Source: Solirubrobacterales bacterium
Lineage (GTDB): Bacteria > Actinomycetota > Thermoleophilia > Solirubrobacterales > Solirubrobacteraceae
NCBI GenBank assembly: GCA_026392325.1
Contig: JAPLCH010000099.1
Location: 15,942 to 33,942 of the forward strand
Length of the DNA: 18,001 nucleotides
Direction: 5' to 3'
Under the pieces are notes generated by a model, which worked only from the letters and a program-made list of their open reading frames with translations, was not told the DNA's origin and ran no database searches. The position numbers and the translations under genes were made by a program. Shown here piece by piece: positions 14,312 to 18,001 of the stretch (positions are counted from its first letter, which is position 1; each line of letters opens with the position of its first letter).

Positions 14312-15166
14312 TCACTTCTTCGGAGACGCCAAGTCGCAACTGATCGAAAGCAGATTGTCCGCAACGGAAGCCTCGGCAATGAGATTGCCCGGGTCAACCT
14401 CAAGGGTTGCCAATCCAGCGGCCGGGCATGCCGGGGCATTGATCGTGAGGGTCTGGCTCTTCCCCACCTTCAGCGAGCCAGTCTTCAGTTCACGCCCTCG
14501 GGAGTCTCGAGGGAGATATCGCGAGGCACCGATCGTCAACTGCAATGCCGCAGGTCCGGCAGTCCCCTTGCCGTGGTTGGTCACGGTCACGAGGTATCGG
14601 AGCGACCCACTAGGCATCATGCTGGATGACGCCGCGGAGATCCTCAAGTCAGGCCGGATATCCGGCTGAGAACAGCTCGTGGAGCGAAGTGTCTGGTGCT
14701 TCATCACCCTGCTGCCGGTCCCGTTCCACTGAAAATCAACGTCCATCCGATACTTGGCAGGCGCTGGCAGAGAGTCAACCTGCTTGTTGAATGTCCAATT
14801 GCGAACTGACTTGACCCCAACAGCAGGCTCCCAGTCTCCCAGCCGTCCCGCAACGACCAATTCGCGCTCGCTGCCACCTGAAGGGGTGTAGAAGAGATGA
14901 AAACGGATCCGCATCGTGACCGTTCCTGTCACAGCCCCCATGTGCGCCTGAACATAGAGGCGCCGGCCGCTCAACGTTGGACTCGTAGAGCACTTCGTGA
15001 CCTTGACTGAGGCTGGTGCCGCGGCCCCAGACGCTGGTCCGCGTGCACGCTCCGGAAACACAACCGTCGGCCGCACATTGGGAACCTCGTCAAGCGGCGC
15101 AGCAATGGCAGATCCCGCAGTCAAAGCGAGCAGAGCCCCGGCCAGAATCAATAAACGCTTCGGCAT
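14312..15166 (-). CDS. Secreted protein with a C-terminal CARDB-like domain
   Basis: This 284-aa protein has a clear Sec signal peptide at 1-23: MPKR, a leucine/alanine-rich core, and AIAA before the predicted cut. There is no lipobox. A Pro/Ala-rich linker leads to a beta-rich middle domain at about 54-165 and a second domain at about 170-284. The second domain starts PDLRISAASSSM, then SLRYLVTVTNHGKGTAGPAALQLTIG and ends in LEVDPGNLIAEASVADNLL. This is the pattern of CARDB (adhesion-related Ig-like) repeats, in which 'NxGxGxA' and 'D..N.V.E....NN' are typical. C59 and C165 bracket the middle domain; C247 and C277 lie in the last domain, so two disulfides are likely. The start is the ATG before PKRLL; twelve more in-frame codons upstream would precede the signal. 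The role is unknown: an extracellular or cell-surface protein. Confidence 0.78.
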   Translation of the reverse strand: MPKRLLILAGALLALTAGSAIAAPLDEVPNVRPTVVFPERARGPASGAAAPASVKVTKCSTSPTLSGRRLYVQAHMGAVTGTVTMRIRFHLFYTPSGGSERELVVAGRLGDWEPAVGVKSVRNWTFNKQVDSLPAPAKYRMDVDFQWNGTGSRVMKHQTLRSTSCSQPDIRPDLRISAASSSMMPSGSLRYLVTVTNHGKGTAGPAALQLTIGASRYLPRDSRGRELKTGSLKVGKSQTLTINAPACPAAGLATLEVDPGNLIAEASVADNLLSISCDLASPKK

Positions 15167-15265
15167 CTTCACGATTGTTACCAACCCACCGGATTGCCAC
15201 AAGTTTCGAATGGCGAGTCAACGAACTTCAATGAGTCCGTCAACCCGCCTCGAAAGCCTTCTAAA

Positions 15266-16996
15266 TCAAGTGATCTGGTAAAGCGGACCATCGCCACCTT
15301 CAGGTGGCGTAAGGCGTCCACCCTTGGCTGTGATGGCACCACACTGAACACAGTTCGTGTAGTTCACGACTACATCCACGTCACCGGTCGCTGGTGCGTC
15401 CTCTGGGATCTCATAGACACCAGCAGGGCACATCCACTTCCATGTCTCAGCAACTTCGCGCGGCACGCGCTTCTGCACACGGATGTGGTTTGGAGCATCG
15501 TCACGGGTCTGGTTGCCCGTGATGTAGACGCTGGAGAGCTTGTCGAACGTCAACTTCCCATCAGGAGTTGGGTAGTTCTTCTCCATATTTCCGATGAACA
15601 TTGGCTGCGCGTCATTGCGATGCAGTGACCAGCGCCCACCGGGGAACTTGCCCTTTGTCGCGATCATCAGGTTGACCAGTGGCCCACCCTTGATCAGACC
15701 CTTGGCGAATGGCTGGCGTACATTGCGGACCTCATAAAGGTCCTTGCCGATGAATGAGTCTTCAACGGCTGCCTCGTACTTCTCCAGCGACTCGCCAGTC
15801 TTCAGGTTGGCGTAGATCGCCTCAGCGGCAAGAATGCCCGACTGAATGGCGTAGTTGACGCCCTTAAGAGCAGCAGTGTTGACAAGTCCGCCCGAGTCGC
15901 CAGCAATTACTGCGCCTGGCATTGAAAGCTTCGGAACGGCCCAGTAGCCGCCAGCAGGCAGAGCCTTTGCGCCCCAGCCAACACGCTCTCCACCGTCAAG
16001 GATCTTCCTGACGAGTGGGTGCGTCTTGAACTGCTGCAGCAGGTCGTGTGGTGATGTTGTTGCGTCGGCGTAGTCAAGGTCCACCACGAAGCCGATGGAA
16101 ACCAGGTCGTCGCCGGTCTTCTCGTCCTTCATTGGGTAAATCCATGAACCACCGATCTGATGGTGCTTGGCACTGATCTTCAGCGGCCAACCGGCGATCG
16201 TGTGGATCACCTTGTCGAGTGGCTTGGCAACCTTCCAGACTTCCTTGACGCCGAGCTCCCAAACCTGGGGCTCACGGTCGTCTCCAAGTCCAAACTCACG
16301 GATGGCAGCGCCGGTAAGGCTTCCCCAGCAACCGTCAGCGAGCACTGTTGCCTTGGCAACCACGTCCACGCCCGGCTCAAAGTTCCCAAGCTCCTCGCCA
16401 TCCTTGCCACGGCCCTTGTCGCCGGAGCGAAGGCCCTTGACTTGGCCATCCTCGACCAGCAGCTTTGCTGCAGCTGTCTCGGTAAGGATGTAAGCGCCAG
16501 CCTCTTCAGCCTTCTGCTGCATGAAGCGGCACATGGCTGAAACTGAGAGAACCTCGTTGCCGTGGTTCTTCAATGGTGGTGGCGGCGGGATACGGACCTT
16601 GGTCTTGCCATTGGGAAGCAGGTAAATGGCTTCCTTCTTGACTTCACCGAAGGCAAACCCTTCCTTGCGCCAGTCCTCACGGGACAGGTCAGGGAAGAGT
16701 TCCTCCAGCGGCTCCGGGCGCACAACGGCACCCGAGAGGTTGTGGCCGCCACAGGTCTTCGACTTCTCAACGACGGCAACCGGGACCTCACCCAGTTTCT
16801 CCATCGTTTCCGGATCGTCAGCCAACAACTGGAGGAGTCGGTTGGCGCAGGCGAGGCCGGCGGTTCCTCCGCCGGCGATAACTACGCCGACTTCAATCCG
16901 CTCGTCCTCCCCATCAATTTCCCGCTTGATGAACTCGCCTGGCGAGTCCACCGGAGGCGGGAATCCAATTGGAGCTACTTTGCCGTTGGCTGACAT
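15266..16996 (-). CDS. Electron transfer flavoprotein:quinone oxidoreductase, atypical cluster domain
   Basis: This 576-aa membrane-associated flavoprotein passes electrons from reduced ETF to the quinone pool. The FAD-binding GGGTAG lies at 42-47 in VVIAGGGTAGLACANRL, and KTCGGHNLSGAVV follows at about 80. A second FAD-contacting block, VIAGDSGGLVNTAALKGVNYAIQSG, is near 390-415. The C-terminal ferredoxin-like part has WMCPAGVYE (C523) and NCVQCGAIT (C549, C552). The usual pattern is CPAG...CxxCxxC, and the last Cys is replaced by I555, so only three cluster ligands are visible; the DNA reads TGT GTT CAG TGT GGT GCC ATC. The protein still ends with the expected PPEGGDGP segment. Length is near the family norm. 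It starts 4 nt after etfA in the same operon. FixC-type proteins are the alternative, but those lack the fused cluster domain. Confidence 0.92.
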   Translation of the reverse strand: MSANGKVAPIGFPPPVDSPGEFIKREIDGEDERIEVGVVIAGGGTAGLACANRLLQLLADDPETMEKLGEVPVAVVEKSKTCGGHNLSGAVVRPEPLEELFPDLSREDWRKEGFAFGEVKKEAIYLLPNGKTKVRIPPPPPLKNHGNEVLSVSAMCRFMQQKAEEAGAYILTETAAAKLLVEDGQVKGLRSGDKGRGKDGEELGNFEPGVDVVAKATVLADGCWGSLTGAAIREFGLGDDREPQVWELGVKEVWKVAKPLDKVIHTIAGWPLKISAKHHQIGGSWIYPMKDEKTGDDLVSIGFVVDLDYADATTSPHDLLQQFKTHPLVRKILDGGERVGWGAKALPAGGYWAVPKLSMPGAVIAGDSGGLVNTAALKGVNYAIQSGILAAEAIYANLKTGESLEKYEAAVEDSFIGKDLYEVRNVRQPFAKGLIKGGPLVNLMIATKGKFPGGRWSLHRNDAQPMFIGNMEKNYPTPDGKLTFDKLSSVYITGNQTRDDAPNHIRVQKRVPREVAETWKWMCPAGVYEIPEDAPATGDVDVVVNYTNCVQCGAITAKGGRLTPPEGGDGPLYQIT

Positions 16997-17000
16997 GTGA

Positions 17001-17975
17001 TCAGCTGCCCTTCTTGGCCTTGAGGGCCTCGGTCAGCTTGGGCATGATCTTGTTCAGGTCGCCAACGATGCCGAGATCCGAGAACTCGAAGATCGGTGCG
17101 TTTGCGTCCTTGTTGATGGCAATGATGTTCTCTGAACCCTGCATGCCGACCTTGTGCTGGATGGCACCTGAGATGCCAGCAGCGAGGTAGAGCTTCGGTG
17201 CAACCGTCTTACCGGTCTGACCGATCTGGCCTGCATATGGGAACCAGCCTGCGTCGACAACCGCACGGGTTGCAGCAACAGCGCCACCGAGAGTCTCAGC
17301 AAGGTCCTCACAGAGCTTGAAGCCCTCTGCTGCACCGAGACCACGTCCACCAGCAACGAGAACCTTTGCGTCCTCAATGTTGATGTCAGCGCCACGCTGC
17401 TCACCACGAATGACCATGCTGGCCTTGGTTGACCATGGTGAGAACTCAACAGCGAGGTCCTCGACCTCTGCGGTTCCACCGATCTCCTTGACCTCAAATG
17501 CGTTGATTCGGCCGATGATGATTCCCAGGTCGCTCCGGTACTTGGAGATTGAGATCTGAGAGTCACCGAAGATCGGACGCTCTGCAACTGCCTTTCCACC
17601 TTCAACGTTGATGGCCGTGACTTCCATGGTCACACCAGCGTTCAGGCGAGCGGCAAGTCCTGCGCCAATCTCGAATCCGAGCAGGCCGCCTCCGAAGAGT
17701 GCGTAGTTGTAGCCGTTGGCTCCAACGAGCTGTGCCATTGCGTCAATTACGGGCTGGGAAAGTCCTTCAGGTCCTGTGACCTTGTAGACCTTCTTGGCGC
17801 CGTAGTTGCCGAGTGCGGCAAGCACGTCATTGGTGAGGTCGTCGCCACCTACGACAACAACGTCAACCTGTCCGCCGAGCTCGCCGGCAACACGTGATCC
17901 CTCGGAGATTGCTCCGAGTGAGTTCTTGTTGATGACTCCATCCTTGTGGAGTGCGTATACGAGAACGCTGCTCAT
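17001..17975 (-). CDS. etfA: Electron transfer flavoprotein alpha subunit
   Basis: This 324-aa alpha subunit of heterodimeric ETF holds the FAD that accepts electrons from acyl-CoA and related dehydrogenases. The N-terminal domain is at about 1-190 (VLVYALHKDG; ALFGGGLLGFEIGAGLAARL). The C-terminal FAD domain has VLVAGGRGLG at 205-214, GGAVAATRAVVDAGW at 230-244, QIGQTGKTVAPKLYLA at 249-264, SGAIQH at 269-274 and AINKDANAPIFE at 286-297. The start is supported by GGAAAGGAAG 8 nt upstream, and the ATG overlaps the etfB stop as ATGA. ETF-QO follows 4 nt downstream, so donor and acceptor are co-expressed. Confidence 0.97.
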   Translation of the reverse strand: MSSVLVYALHKDGVINKNSLGAISEGSRVAGELGGQVDVVVVGGDDLTNDVLAALGNYGAKKVYKVTGPEGLSQPVIDAMAQLVGANGYNYALFGGGLLGFEIGAGLAARLNAGVTMEVTAINVEGGKAVAERPIFGDSQISISKYRSDLGIIIGRINAFEVKEIGGTAEVEDLAVEFSPWSTKASMVIRGEQRGADINIEDAKVLVAGGRGLGAAEGFKLCEDLAETLGGAVAATRAVVDAGWFPYAGQIGQTGKTVAPKLYLAAGISGAIQHKVGMQGSENIIAINKDANAPIFEFSDLGIVGDLNKIMPKLTEALKAKKGS

Positions 17976-18001
17976 GCGATCAGCTTCCTTTCCTCAAGCC
18001 A
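17972..18001 (-). CDS. etfB: C-terminal end of electron transfer flavoprotein beta subunit (partial)
   Basis: The minus-strand frame entering at 18001 reads nine residues, WLEERKLIA, then TGA at 17974-17972. EtfB proteins typically end in a helix of the form LxEYLEEKGLI, and etfB normally precedes etfA in an operon. The TGA overlaps the etfA ATG by the 4-nt ATGA seen at other junctions here. Only the position and these few residues support the call; the rest lies beyond the window. Confidence 0.75.
   Translation of the reverse strand, partial: WLEERKLIA

Noticed and set aside
15292..15309. Perfect 7-bp hairpin CGCCACC-TTCA-GGTGGCG as a terminator for the etf operon
   Set aside because: It lies inside the ETF-QO coding region (the PPEGG segment), upstream of the stop codon on the minus strand, so it cannot end the transcript cleanly. 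Coding constraint explains the sequence.
1..18001. Defence system, prophage, integron or CRISPR array
   Set aside because: No integrase, transposase, nuclease, phage or repeat-array signature is visible, and gene order and composition look chromosomal throughout.

Overview
The window looks like a chromosomal segment of a moderately GC-rich actinobacterium. A Thermoleophilia/Solirubrobacterales-like lineage is my best guess, but that is inference from gene order and style. Pointers are the cluster rpmE-(DUF1385)-prfA-prmC-tsaC-rpiB-glyA-wecA, which resembles the rpmE-prfA-prmC-sua5-wecA block upstream of atp genes in mycobacteria; frequent 4-nt ATGA gene overlaps; EthR-type TetR regulators; and several -10 boxes placed 6 to 11 nt before the start codon, as in leaderless actinobacterial genes. 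I see no rRNA, tRNA, CRISPR array, insertion sequence or prophage, and no gap between genes exceeds about 100 bases.

Layout. 1-80 (+): last codons of an unidentified gene, converging on 131-5196 (-). That minus-strand unit reads copA (Cu+ P1B-type ATPase), then a 575-aa ThDP enzyme, then a 336-aa ThDP enzyme. Divergent from copA, 5254-7491 (+) holds an unrecognised membrane protein (weakly EcsC-like) and two tandem EthR-like TetR paralogues. These converge, with a shared CTAG stop, on the long minus-strand housekeeping cluster 7488-14236. Upstream of that are a secreted CARDB-like protein (14312-15166, -) and an electron-transfer-flavoprotein operon etfB-etfA-ETF:quinone oxidoreductase (15266-18001, -), with only the last codons of etfB inside the window.

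How the genes work together. The housekeeping block combines translation termination (RF1 and its methyltransferase PrmC), tRNA t6A formation (TsaC), ribosomal protein L31, pentose-phosphate and one-carbon metabolism (RpiB, GlyA) and the lipid-linked GlcNAc-1-phosphate step of envelope polymer synthesis (WecA). EtfAB would pass electrons from acyl-CoA or similar dehydrogenases to ETF-QO and then to the quinone pool.

The most unusual item is the ThDP pair at 131-2865. The larger protein keeps the cofactor-binding GDG motif but has lost the catalytic glutamate of its PYR domain. The smaller protein keeps the glutamate but has lost the GDG and NN motifs of its PP domain. Because ThDP active sites form between the PYR domain of one chain and the PP domain of another, the two proteins look complementary, as an obligate heteromer would. 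Two other points stand out: an ETF-QO lacking one of the four expected cluster cysteines, and a shared promoter-overlapping motif upstream of both EthR-like genes.
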